The translations under genes were made by a program, and so were the position numbers. Positions 1 to 9,999 of a stretch of DNA of 64,000 nt are shown here, piece after piece (positions within the stretch are counted from its first letter, which is position 1; the number at the start of each line of letters is the position of its first letter). Source of the DNA: Dipteris shenzhenensis. Taxonomy: Eukaryota; Polypodiophyta; Polypodiopsida; Gleicheniales. The notes below the pieces were generated by a model. The model made no database searches. It worked only from the letters and a program-made list of their open reading frames with translations, and was not told the DNA's origin. The stretch lies in NCBI GenBank assembly GCA_047967505.1, contig CM106540.1, one strand, 5' to 3'.

Positions 1-1285
1 AGGAGCTGACGCTCGAACTCCTCTCTGCATCTGGACGGGACCCCTTGCTAGTCTCGCCAGACCCTATGAAGGCTCCGCATCAAGGGGGAGCCCTTCCCTG
101 TAAGGAGGGCCTCTGAGAAGATTCACCTATGTGAAGGCTGCCACTGTCCTCCGGTGCGTGGGGTGTTCCTGACAAGCCCTCTCTATAAGAGGAGCTTACA
201 AGGCTCTACACTTGGGGTGAGGCCACGAACAACCAACTTGCCCAGAAGGGCTCTACTCTGCATCTCTGGATCTACGATACCCAAGCCTCCCAGTGCCCGT
301 GGCATGATCACCCTCTGCCAAGCGACCAGCGCTCTAGTATTCCGCGTGCCGTCTGATCTTGCCCAAAGGAAGTTTTGAACCAACCGTCGGAGCTGCCCAA
401 TGCATCCTCTATGAAAGCACCAACAGGAGGCGATATACCAGGCCATGGCAAGGAGGACCTGGTTTGCCACTAAGGCCTTGCTAGGGAGAGCTTGGCTGAG
501 CTCCAGTAGAGAAGCTTGCGCCGAACACTCTCAAGGACCGGGGCGATCTGCTGTTCTGCTATAATGTCAATACCAACCTGGCAACCGAGATATCTCGCTG
601 TCTAGCCCCGCGGCATCCATCTAAAGCTAAAGTCACTCCCCCACTCTGTGTCTCCTCATAGTCCGTGAAGAAACCTATAGACTTTGTCCCGTTGATCCGC
701 GCACGCAAGGCCTCGCAGTAGATAGCCAAGGCTCCCTTGCCTCTGTCGGATTGGGAGCCTCAACCCTGTGAGGCCCGCCTCCTGTGATCTCAAGTAGTAG
801 CCCAAAGCCTCCGCCACGAACAAGAAGAGGAAGGGAGCGAGTGGGCAGCCCTGGTGGACCGATCACAAGAGAGGAAAGGCCTCGCCCGTGTGTCCTTTGA
901 TAAGCATCTAGCTAGAGCTCCTTGCATAAAGCGCTGAAACTCCTCTGACCCATTTGTCTGAGAAACCCAATCTCCGCATAGTGTCCTCCAGGAAAGACCA
1001 CTCCACCCTGTCGTAGGCCTTCTCAAAATCCAAGAGAAGGACAGCCGACCGCTGTGACTCCTCCCTCGACCAATCCACTGCCTCCCAAAAAGTGAAGATG
1101 TTGTCCAGGATGCTGCGCTCCTGGACAAACCCCGTCTCTGTGTCATGGATGATGTCAGTAAGATGGGGCAGTAATCCCAAGCTCAAGACCTTGGCGAGGA
1201 TCTTGTAAGCGGTATCAAGCAGAGTGATCGGTCTCCACTGCCAAATGTCTGACATATCTCCCCCTTTCGGGATCAATGCGGGAGG
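1..1285 (-). pseudogene. L1-type LINE reverse transcriptase remnant
   Basis: Non-LTR retrotransposon remnant read on the minus strand and running off the window start. The 5' side (about 1285 to 908) reads PKGGDMSDIWQWRPITLLD, then TETGFVQERSILDNIF and LLLDFEKAYDRVEW, the fingers/palm blocks of plant L1 reverse transcriptases. Further on come a LFVAEALGYYL block, a block around GVTLALDG, and the C-terminal part with VANQVLLAMAWYI, FLWARSDG and ALGGLGIVDPEMQSRALLGK (about 470-183). Several frames must be joined and I could not find the FADD catalytic box between the palm blocks, so the copy is dead. Upstream of 1285 the similarity stops abruptly, consistent with 5' truncation. Family assignment is firm; exact ends are approximate. 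Confidence 0.8.
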
Positions 1286-2307
1286 GTGGCTGCGAGGTGG
1301 AAGGGCGGCAAGGGGGAGAGGAGACAAGGCGAAAAGGGGCGGGGCGGAGGAGCAGCTAGGCAGCCAGGCCACCGCGGACAGAGGAGGCAGCTCACCCGCT
1401 CAGCTCAGCTCACCGACCCATGCTCGAGCAGGAGTATTTTAGCTCCCCCTTGTGTTATCTTTCCAAGGTCATGACTTAAAAAGTGACCCCCTAGGGGCAT
1501 TAAATTCCCACACCCAATTTGCCATGTGTCCTGAGTGTGTCTGGTGCTATGCGCACTGAATTCTGAGATTGCCACGGGCTGGAATCCTCACTTTGGTGGA
1601 TGAATTCATGCCGTATTGATTGCTGGTTGCTGGGCAACTTCTCTTGTGGTTTTCTACAGCTCCCTCCTGCTAGAGTCTGCTATCTGCTGATCGACCATCT
1701 TTTGAGGCTGTTTCGAGCTGAAACATGCTCCATTTGCTGGCCGAACTCTTGTCTTCTTCTTCTACTTTGTGCAGCTGCTACTCTTGCTGAGTTTTGGAAG
1801 GTTGGATGCCTTGCCATTGGCCGAGAAGAGGATTGGGGCACTTGTGATACTCTCTTCCTGGGGAAGCAGTGGCAAGCCTTGGACTCAGTGATGGCTTTGA
1901 TTTGTGTGGATGCATTGCTTGGCATGATGTTGGGTTATTCCACTTGTAATATGCGTGGCTACTAAAGGGAACCAAGAGGATAGCACTGGGAGTTGGTCAC
2001 TTGCACAGCCACAGGTTGGCATTGTACTGGGTTGCACCTACGAGTGAGTTCAGGAAGGGAGTCCCTTGTAATTGAACTAACCAGTGAATAAATAAATACC
2101 GCAAGGGGCACCAAGAGTTGGGGCCAACAGGTGTCACTGTGTATGCTTATTGAGTAGGGGCATTCTAGCCTCCCTTGTTTTTATGATTCAGAGATGCTAT
2201 ACTGTAGAATTGTATGCTCTGAGTATTGTGTTTGGGCAATGGCAATGGAACATGGTGTGTTGTGAGAAAGTAGAGTAAGATATACTGCCCTTTGATAGTC
2301 AAAGGCC
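1286..2307. other. Interelement spacer without a recognised gene
   Basis: A G-rich stretch (1286-1440) passes into mixed sequence. The open frame at 1600-1965 (+, 121 codons) is Leu/Cys-rich and matches no family I know, so I do not call it a gene. At 2267-2302 lies a 36-bp segment that is copied twice into the neighbouring LTR. The stretch could be the left part of the broken gypsy element seen beyond 8577, split by the copia insertion, but no shared LTR was found. Confidence 0.4.
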
Positions 2308-2312
2308 AATTA
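2308..2312. repeat. Target-site duplication (left) of copia element 1
   Basis: The bases aatta directly precede the TG of the left LTR. The same five bases directly follow the right LTR at 8572-8576, the expected 5-bp duplication made by a copia integrase. Confidence 0.85.
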
Positions 2313-2548
2313 TGTGAGGGAAAGAGGGGAGTGGAACGTTAGGAGAAGATATACTGCCCTTTGATAGTCAAGTAGAGTAAGATATACTGCCCTTTGATAG
2401 TCAAGGAGTGTGGGTGTGTAAGAATGTGTTGAGCCACACCACAAACTCAAAGGTTTTATTAGGATTAGGTATTCACCCTATGACTGTCTTAAGACAATCA
2501 TAGGGGTCGTAACATTTTAAAGGGTGGCAATGTGCCTTTACCCCAACA
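2313..2548 (-). repeat. 3' LTR of copia element 1
   Basis: On the plus strand it starts TGTGAGGG and ends CCCCAACA. It is 47 bp longer than the 5' LTR because about 10 bp near 2346 are replaced by about 57 bp holding two copies of a sequence found just outside the element at 2267-2302. The rest matches the 5' LTR except one A/G difference in the palindrome near its middle. Confidence 0.9.
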
Positions 2549-2559
2549 ACCTCCCACCT
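2549..2559 (-). other. Polypurine tract of copia element 1
   Basis: On the minus strand this reads AGGTGGGAGGT and abuts the 3' LTR, the normal position of the plus-strand DNA primer. Confidence 0.8.
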
Positions 2560-2647
2560 AAAGGCCAATGTGCCTAAAGGGGAGAAAAGAATAAAAATTA
2601 CAGCAATATACAGTTACTGTATACAAGACCATAAAATAAGAATGGTC

Positions 2648-5600
2648 TCATCCTAATCCCATGATGCGGCGACAATGTGCAAACCGCTCTGTAGGCAAGC
2701 TCTTAGTGAGCAAATCTGCAGGATTATCATCAGTGTGCACCTTTACAAGCTCAAGCTGCTTGTCCTCCAGTACTTCCCTGATAAAATGATATTTCACATC
2801 TATGTGCTTGGTCTTCTGATGAAAGACCGGATTCTTTGCCAACATGATAGCACTCTGACTATCACAATGCAAAACTGGTATATCTCCTGTAATGCCCAAA
2901 TCTCCCACCAGCCGAGTAAGCCATATTGCTTCCTTGCAAGCCTCAGTGGCTGCAATATATTCAGCTTCAGTGGTTGACAGTGCAATGCATTTCTGCAAAC
3001 GAGACACCCATGATATAGGACCTCCTGCAAATGTGAAAATATAACCGGTAGTAGACTTCCGGTTATCTGCATTCCTTGCATAGTCTGAATCTGTAAAACC
3101 ATGCACCAATGCATCCTGCCTACCATAGCATATGCACAAGTCTTTGGTACCCTTGAGATACCTCAAGACGCCTTTCACTGCTTCCCAGTGCCGCTTGCCT
3201 GGATTTGCCATATACCTGCTAATGACTCCCACCGCAAAAGCAATATCCGGACGAGTGGCAACCATGGCATACATCAAAGAACCAACTGCAGATGCATACG
3301 GAACCTTGGCCATCTCAGCCTTATCATCATCTGATCTGGGGCTGTCCTTACTGCTGAGTTTTAAATGTGGAGGCAACGGGGTACTAATAGACTTCCCCCC
3401 CTCCATTTTAAACCTCTGCAGTACTTTGCCAATGTACTCTTCCTGTGACAGAAACAAAAGTCCCTTAGACCTGTCACGAGTAATCCGCATACCCAGTATG
3501 TGATTTGCATCACCCAAGTCTTTCATGTCAAAAGACTTATGTAGTTGCTTCTTCAAAGCAATAATCTCCTGCTGGGATTTGCTGGCAATCAGCATGTCAT
3601 CCACATATAGAATGAGTAGCATCAAACTGCCATCCTTTGCCCGTTTGGTGTACAAGCAATGATCGGTTTCACACCTATGATACCCTTGGGACTGCATGAA
3701 GGCATCAAACTTCTTGTACCATTCTCTTGGCGCCTGCTTGAGTCCATACAAGCTCCTCTTGAGCTTACACACAAGTTGCTCTTTCCCTTTAACAGCATAT
3801 CCCTCTGGCTGACTCATGTAGATCTCATCATGGAGATCTCCGTGAAGAAAAGCAGTCTTCACATCCATCTGACATAAATCCATGTCCTCATGAGCAACAA
3901 GAGCTAACATTGCTCTCAAAGTAGTCATCTTGACTACAGGGGAAAAGATCTCATCAAAGGCAATGCCCTTCTCCTGCTTAAATCCCTTGGCAACCAATCT
4001 GGCCTTATACCTCGGTAAAGCATTTGAATCCACTTTGACTTTGTAAACCCACTTGCATGGCAAAACCTTTCTGCCTGTAGGTAGCTGCACCAAGTCCCAT
4101 GTATCATTATGAAGTAAGGAGTCCATTTCTGACTGCATGGCTTTCTCCCACTTCCTTTTCTCTGTTCTTCCCATAGCTTCCCTAAAGCTGGAAGGCTCAC
4201 CATAATCTGTCAGCATGATAAAATCAGCCACATTATTGGCTCCTGGAACAAACCTGTCAGGAGGCCATTGTACACGGGTGCTCCTCCTAACAAAATGCTC
4301 CGTATTAGGCTGCTGTCTAGCCTGTTCGTCATGCATGACGGGTGGCTGTACCACCATATTTGGCTGTCTTACAGCGCCATTTGCTGGCATATCCAGTGGT
4401 GCATCATTGGCAAAATTGTCTGGCTGATTTTCAGCCTGTATACCCTCTTGAACAGGGTTATTTACAGCAGCCTGCTGCTGCATATTAATGGGCATTCTTT
4501 GCTGTCCGACATCATCATAAACAACCCTCCTGTATTCCACAGGTTGCACGGGTTCTTTGTGTACACTATCCTCTTTAAAGATGACATCATTGCTGCGTAT
4601 AATCTTCCGTTTAACAGGATCCCATAACCTGTACCCCATTTCACCTTCGTCACCGTAACCCATGAAGATGCATCTGAAAGACTTTGGCTCCAGTTTGGTG
4701 CACAGTTCTTTGCGTACATGAGCAAAGCACTCGCAGCCAAACACACGTAAGTGCTTATATGAAGGTGGCTTGCCAGACCACACCTCCTCTGGCACTTTCA
4801 ACTCCAAAGCCTTGTTCGGCGACCTGTTAATTAGGTGAACTGCTGTTTGCACGGCTTCTGCCCAAAAGCCATGGGGCAATGCAGCATAAGACAACATACA
4901 TCGAACTTTCTCCTGAATAGTTCGATTCATCCGCTCACTCACACCATTTTGAGATGCATTATGAGGGGCTGTGAGTTCCTGTTTAATGCCCTTAGCTTCG
5001 CATAACTGTACAAAAGCATGTGACACATACTCACCCCCATTATCGGATCTGAGGCATTTCAGCCTGCATCCTGTCCGATTCTCAACCTGAGCGACAAACT
5101 TCTTGAAAGCATCTAAGGCATCGCTCTTATGCTTCAAGAAGTAGACCCACACTTTGCGTGTGGCATCATCAATAAAAGTAATGAAATACTTTGCACCCCC
5201 TAGTGATAGCTGTGGCATCTCACACAAATCAGTGTGCACTAGATCAAGCGGTGCTCTATTCTGGGGAGTTCTCCTCTTATGAGGAGTCATAGAATGCTTT
5301 CCAAAAATGCAATGATCACAAGTAGGCAAATCTGAAAATGAAAGAGACGGCAGATAACCCAAACGTGACAGTTCTTGCATTCCTTTAACGGACATGTGTC
5401 CCAACCGGCTATGCCACAATGAAACCTTCGGCAGCTCGGTTATGGCAACAACATGATTACCTACACTGGAAACATAAAGAGGGTACAAGGTATCACTCTT
5501 ATAACCCTCAGCCACTACAACCTGGCCATCAGTAATCACCCATTTGGAATCCCCAAATGTGGTGTGGTAACCACTGTCATCCAACAAGCCAGTGCTAATC

Positions 5601-6718
5601 AGATTTTTCTTGATTTGCGGCACATGGCGAACACCATCAAGCATAAATATGCGTCCATCAGGGAATACTATCTGTATACTGCCAATCCCTGCAATCTGAC
5701 ATGCATAGTTGTTCCCAAGGTAAACAACTCCATGAGGCGTAACATGAAAAGAAGCACCTGAATCCAAGAGCCAGGTGTGCATGTCATGGCCATCAACAAC
5801 CAATGTATGTGCAATTACAGCAAAAGAACATAATACATCATGTCTGTCACTGTCACTGTCCTCTGCTGCAACATTCACTGCATCCAAGTCATCTGCCTTG
5901 GCCTTGCCTTTGCCTTTGCTTCCACTGCCTGCATCCTTTGTCTCAGCCTTCTTGGCTTTCTGATCCCGTATAAACTTGAAGCACTTAGACTTCACGTGTC
6001 CCTTCTTGGCACAGTAAAAGCATTCAATATCCTTTTTGCCACGGGAATGACTGCGGGATTTGGACTTGCCAGCAGATCTCCCCTTCTGCTCAGTCCTACC
6101 TCTTTCCTGCAAAGCATTGGAAGACTTGCTGCCCATATTATTCTTCCTGCTCATCTCCTCCATAAGGAGAGAGCTCTCCACATCAGCATACATAAGAGTG
6201 ACATTTGAATTTGACAGAGTGGTCTTGAAAGTGCCCCAACTCTCAGGGAGGGTACACAACAAGAAAGTAGCCTTGAACTCCTCATCAAGGTTCAATCCCT
6301 GTGCGATAAGCTGTGTAAAGATGGCATTGAACTCACTCAAGTGTGAGGTCATAGCTGTACCTTCCTTCATGCGAAGGTCGACAAGCTTCTTCAACCAATA
6401 AACCTTACTGGCTGAACTCTTTTGGGCATACAACTCTTCTAGCCTCTGCCATAGGCCATAAGAGGTCTTTTCTGCCTGAACATTGAACACAAGAGAATCA
6501 GTGAGAGTAAGCATGATAGCCGCCCTTGCAGACAAATCAAGCTCCTCCCACTCATCATCTGCCATCCCAGATGGCTTGACACCCTTCACCCTTATGGGCT
6601 TAGAAATCTTCTTTAGCGGAAGTACATTCAAACACTGTTCTGCCCATAATGCATAATTGTGTGCCCCTTCCAATTTCTTTATGTTCAGTATTGAGGATTC
6701 ACTTCCCCCTGATGCCAT
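2648..6718 (-). CDS. Ty1-copia gag-pol polyprotein, intact
   Basis: Single 1356-residue frame; I chose the ATG at 6718 (MASGGSESS). Order: copia gag (UBN2-type) in the first ~210 residues; CCHC knuckle CFYCAKKGHVKSKC from about 233; aspartic protease LLDSGASFHVTP with Asp near 319; GAG-pre-integrase HSRLGHMS and zinc-binding CDHC; integrase DDE residues in LVHTDLCEM, CLRSDNGGEY and NGVSERMNRT; RT from KWVYKVKV with YVDD at about 1038-1041; RNase H blocks [25 protein letters not shown] and HCDSQSAIML; end at LTKSLPTERFAHCRRIMGLG. No stop or frameshift interrupts it and all catalytic residues are present. Gag and Pol share one frame, as in Tnt1-like elements. Copia integrases insert with little sequence preference. 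Confidence 0.95.
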   Translation of the reverse strand: MASGGSESSILNIKKLEGAHNYALWAEQCLNVLPLKKISKPIRVKGVKPSGMADDEWEELDLSARAAIMLTLTDSLVFNVQAEKTSYGLWQRLEELYAQKSSASKVYWLKKLVDLRMKEGTAMTSHLSEFNAIFTQLIAQGLNLDEEFKATFLLCTLPESWGTFKTTLSNSNVTLMYADVESSLLMEEMSRKNNMGSKSSNALQERGRTEQKGRSAGKSKSRSHSRGKKDIECFYCAKKGHVKSKCFKFIRDQKAKKAETKDAGSGSKGKGKAKADDLDAVNVAAEDSDSDRHDVLCSFAVIAHTLVVDGHDMHTWLLDSGASFHVTPHGVVYLGNNYACQIAGIGSIQIVFPDGRIFMLDGVRHVPQIKKNLISTGLLDDSGYHTTFGDSKWVITDGQVVVAEGYKSDTLYPLYVSSVGNHVVAITELPKVSLWHSRLGHMSVKGMQELSRLGYLPSLSFSDLPTCDHCIFGKHSMTPHKRRTPQNRAPLDLVHTDLCEMPQLSLGGAKYFITFIDDATRKVWVYFLKHKSDALDAFKKFVAQVENRTGCRLKCLRSDNGGEYVSHAFVQLCEAKGIKQELTAPHNASQNGVSERMNRTIQEKVRCMLSYAALPHGFWAEAVQTAVHLINRSPNKALELKVPEEVWSGKPPSYKHLRVFGCECFAHVRKELCTKLEPKSFRCIFMGYGDEGEMGYRLWDPVKRKIIRSNDVIFKEDSVHKEPVQPVEYRRVVYDDVGQQRMPINMQQQAAVNNPVQEGIQAENQPDNFANDAPLDMPANGAVRQPNMVVQPPVMHDEQARQQPNTEHFVRRSTRVQWPPDRFVPGANNVADFIMLTDYGEPSSFREAMGRTEKRKWEKAMQSEMDSLLHNDTWDLVQLPTGRKVLPCKWVYKVKVDSNALPRYKARLVAKGFKQEKGIAFDEIFSPVVKMTTLRAMLALVAHEDMDLCQMDVKTAFLHGDLHDEIYMSQPEGYAVKGKEQLVCKLKRSLYGLKQAPREWYKKFDAFMQSQGYHRCETDHCLYTKRAKDGSLMLLILYVDDMLIASKSQQEIIALKKQLHKSFDMKDLGDANHILGMRITRDRSKGLLFLSQEEYIGKVLQRFKMEGGKSISTPLPPHLKLSSKDSPRSDDDKAEMAKVPYASAVGSLMYAMVATRPDIAFAVGVISRYMANPGKRHWEAVKGVLRYLKGTKDLCICYGRQDALVHGFTDSDYARNADNRKSTTGYIFTFAGGPISWVSRLQKCIALSTTEAEYIAATEACKEAIWLTRLVGDLGITGDIPVLHCDSQSAIMLAKNPVFHQKTKHIDVKYHFIREVLEDKQLELVKVHTDDNPADLLTKSLPTERFAHCRRIMGLG

Positions 6719-8368
6719 ATCAGACAAAGAAAGTGCCTAACTCCCTGTAAGTCAAAAAAAGACTAAATAAAATTCTGATTTCTCAGAAAACCTGCTCTAT
6801 CAAGAGCCAGGAGCACTCACAATAGTGCTGTTTTTTACTGTCAAAAACCTGCAGCAAAACAGAAAATTTTCCCTCCAGTCACTGTACCTTCTGACACATT
6901 GTACCGTGCTCAAATAGGCATAAAACAGTAACTACAGAATGCTGCAGCTGTTCCACAAGTGTTTTATCAATGCATCATCATCTGACGAAGCACAAAACAC
7001 TGCTGTCCTGGACACTTCTCCCACCTCAGATGAGGTATTGCACTGATTTGTTGGGACAAATCCCAACAAATCACCCTTATGTCAAGGGGATAAAAGACAT
7101 CTGAAGTCTCTACACAGTGACCAAAGTGCTCTCAAGCACAATCTGAGCAAAAGCCCCTTGATTTGACACCTGTACCAAGTGAAAAACACCCTCAACAATG
7201 AGGTAGCATACAAAATTCAGCGCTCCCCTGGCACTTTCACCTAACAATGTAATGCATAAACTGCCTGTGTGCACAGTAGCAACACAGATCCCAACGTACA
7301 AACACCGAAAAGAAAATCTTTTGAGCACTGTCAACGATGGACAGTTAGGGACCGAGTAAACTCAATGCGCCCTGGCCAAGCGTGGCTCAACTGAGATTTT
7401 CTAAGTGCCGTACACAAAATGTGACCTGCAAAGAAATGTCACTGATACACTGCGGAAAACGAGACCAATGTGGGCACCCTGGCTCCACACTGCCTCAAGG
7501 CATACACTGCATTCACTGTCAGGCAAAAGCCCTATGAAATTGTCACCCGAAAACTGAGATTTGCACTCAGGAAAAGCATAAAAGCCCTCTGCAAATTAAG
7601 GCATCTGACCTTCCCGAAACAAAATAACTGTGCAACCACCACACACTGTGGCACTAGTCACCTCAAGCACGAGGTACACGAGTGTACTTGCTGTACCTCA
7701 AGCACACAGTTTTAAAACTGAAAATTCCGGGAATGCATTAAAAAAAAACTCGTTGTACTTTTGTACCTACGTGTACTTGCAAGTACCACGCAAAAGAGCA
7801 GAGTGCTCTCCCTTTTTCCTTCTTCCCCAAAAAAAAATTTCTGTGCCTGTTGTACTTGCAAGTACCTGCTGTGCCTGCACAGTGTACCTGCTGTACCCTG
7901 TACTTGCGAGGGCACGGATCCCCCAAAAAAAATGTCGAACCTTGGCTGAGGGTACAGCCGGTACAGCTGTACCTGTACGTGCACGCGTCCGTACAGCCGG
8001 TACGGCTGCCTGTCGCGGCTGGTCGCGGTCACGACCAGCTGCCTGTGCAGCCTGGTTGCGCACGGCTGGTGCTGCGTGCTGCGCACGCTGGCTGCGCCCG
8101 CCTTGGAGCTGCGGCTGCCTGGCTGGCTGCGGCTGCCTGGCTGGCTGCGGCCGCCTGGTAGGCTGCGGCCGTCGGTTGCTGGTAGCAGCTAGCTGCTGCT
8201 GCAGCTATGGCTGCTCGCGGGCCTGTTGCGCGCGGCTGGTCGCGCACCTGCTGCGCGCGGCTGCTCCTGCGCGCTGCTGCCCTGCTGCGCCCTGCTCACA
8301 CACCTGTTGACAGAGGGCACGAGGCCCGAGGGGAGAGGGAGGGGTAGACCGGAGTGAGAGGGAGAGTG
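6719..8368 (-). other. Long untranslated leader of copia element 1
   Basis: 1.65 kb between primer-binding site and gag start with no convincing coding region. The part nearest the 5' LTR (about 7950-8300) is very G+C rich and contains tandem units built on CTGCGGCTGCCTGGCTGG (8109-8165). The next part holds two identical perfect palindromes GTACTTGCAAGTAC at 7773-7786 and 7852-7865, 79 bp apart, among many GTAC-containing repeats. Element 2 has a leader of similar length, so long leaders seem typical of this group. Confidence 0.6.
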
Positions 8369-8380
8369 GCTCTGATACCA
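8369..8380 (-). other. Primer-binding site of copia element 1 (initiator Met-tRNA)
   Basis: The minus strand reads TGGTATCAGAGC two bases inside the 5' LTR, matching the 3' end of plant initiator methionine tRNA, the usual copia primer. Confidence 0.92.
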
Positions 8381-8382
8381 CT

Positions 8383-8571
8383 TGTGAGGGAAAGAGGGGA
8401 GTGGAACGTTAGGAGACAGAGACACAAGGAGTGTGGGTGTGTAAGAATGTGTTGAGCCACACCACAAACTCAAAGGTTTTATTAGGATTAGGTATTCACC
8501 CTATGACTGTCTTAAGACAGTCATAGGGGTCGTAACATTTTAAAGGGTGGCAATGTGCCTTTACCCCAACA
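8383..8571 (-). repeat. 5' LTR of copia element 1
   Basis: 189 bp, TG...CA ends, flanked by aatta at 8572-8576. It contains a perfect 26-bp palindrome centred on CTTAAG at 8501-8526; the partner LTR has one mismatch in it. A hairpin would form in any transcript crossing it. Confidence 0.9.
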
Positions 8572-8576
8572 AATTA
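8572..8576. repeat. Target-site duplication (right) of copia element 1
   Basis: aatta, identical to 2308-2312. Confidence 0.85.
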
Positions 8577-9430
8577 CAACGGTTCCGTTGCCGAGATCCT
8601 CATCAAATCATCCAGAGGAGTCCCTGGGTAGCTTGGGCAGAGAAAGTATCTACTGATTTTCCTTGGTACAACCACCCATTGCCTAAAATATGGAGCATAT
8701 AAGGCTTGGTTATGATGCAAACTCAGAGTCTGAGCCAGAGCAACACTCAAGGGGAGCACTTTGGGTGGACTCATGTGGCTTAGTGTGAAACTTGATCTCC
8801 CTTCCTTTATCTAGTGATACGCCCAGATTTCCCTGGGGGCAGCATGCTCCTCAGAGAAGCCAAGTACCACCACTTTTGGGGCAGCCAGCTCCACAAGTAC
8901 ATAACCCTGCTAGTACAGTTGCATTGGGTGCAAACCCAAGTGCACAGCCACATGCTATGGCCGTGATGCAAACTCAGATGGCTTCTGTGTTACAAGTTTT
9001 AACGCAGCTCACTCAAAGCTTTGCTGAGATTGTACATAATCCAACTCTATTGCCGAGGGCAGAGGCACAGCTCATTTAGGATGATCCACAAATGCATGTG
9101 GGACAGCCACTACCAGAGCCACACACACCTGTGGTACAGCCACTTGCAGTGCCACCGAGGCAAGGACCACTCATGTAGCTGAATTTCCAACTCTTTCATG
9201 TCTATCAAAAAGTAGTTGTAAGCCAAAAATAATAATCTGACATTTATGGACAGCCAAAAGTATTCTTCATGCATGGCTCAGTGGATTTAGAATGTTGTTT
9301 AATAGCTTCTCAACATACTAGCAAGATTGTGGATTCAATCCAGGGGTTAATGCGTGCTATAGCTTCATGTATGCCATAAAGTCACGCTGTAATTCCATAT
9401 TCGGGAGATCCTTTGGATGGTCCTATTGTG

Positions 9431-9965
9431 TCTTCAATGGATTCTGAGGAGTCACAACTCCTCCAAAATTTGCCGGCTGAATTCTCATATGTGTTTCCAT
9501 CTGAGTTACTTTATGGATTACCACTCAAAGGATCATGGACCATAAGATAGAGCTTCTTCTTGGAGCTCAACCAATTTTAAAGCAACCATATAGGCTGTGT
9601 CTCAAGAAAGAGGATGAGATTGCTGAGCAATTATCCGAATACATTCATATAGGAGATATTCACCCCAATAAATCCCATTGGGAGGCACCAGCCATTCGGG
9701 GGGGGGTCTTCAATGGATTCTGAAGAGTCAATTTTGGAGGCTAAATTCTCATATGTATTTCCACCTGAGTTACTTTATGGATTACCACTCAAAGGAGCGT
9801 GGACCATAAGATAGAGCAGCTTCTTGGAGCTCAGCCAATTTTAAAGCAACCATATAGGCTGTGTCTCAACGAAGAGGATGAGATTGCCGAACAATTATCC
9901 GAATACGTTCATATGGGAGATATTGACCCCAATAAATCCCCTTGGGAGGCACTAGCCTTTTTTTT

Positions 9966-9975
<10 letters not shown>
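9431..9975 (+). repeat. 276-bp tandem duplication inside gypsy RT
   Basis: Starting at tcttcaatggattctga, the units 9431-9706 and 9707-9975 both carry the end of the protease-RT spacer and the start of RT. They differ by scattered substitutions and a short deletion, so the duplication is not brand-new. Both units end in a homopolymer G run (G9 at 9698-9706; T18 then G24 in the second). Confidence 0.75.
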
Positions 9976-9996
<21 letters not shown>

Positions 9997-9999
9997 GGG
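9958..9999 (+). repeat. T18-G24 homopolymer run
   Basis: Eighteen T (9958-9975) followed by 24 G (9976-9999). It replaces the RT codons expected between NKSPWEA and the MCMDYKA-like block that resumes at about 10023. Such a run can form a G-quadruplex and is also a typical place for assembly error. Confidence 0.9.

Larger units (their letters stand above)
2313..8571 (-). mobile_element. Ty1-copia retrotransposon 1 (apparently intact, Tork/Tnt1-like)
   Basis: Complete LTR retrotransposon in minus orientation: 5' LTR 8571-8383, primer-binding site 8380-8369, a 1.65-kb leader, one uninterrupted gag-pol frame 6718-2648, polypurine tract 2559-2549 and 3' LTR 2548-2313, bounded by the duplication aatta. 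Domain order gag, protease, integrase, RT, RNase H identifies Ty1-copia. The protease/integrase blocks (DSGASFHVTPH, HSRLGHMS) resemble Tnt1/Tork types. Outside one insertion/deletion block the two LTRs differ at one base by eye, so insertion was recent and the copy may still encode everything needed for movement. Confidence 0.93.

Noticed and set aside
1600-1965. 121-codon Leu/Cys-rich plus-strand frame
   Set aside because: No family resemblance, no splice or promoter context, lies between transposon remnants.
7630-8310. 226-codon plus-strand frame within the leader of copia element 1
   Set aside because: Antisense to the element and composed of Cys/Ala/Gly-rich translation of GC repeats.
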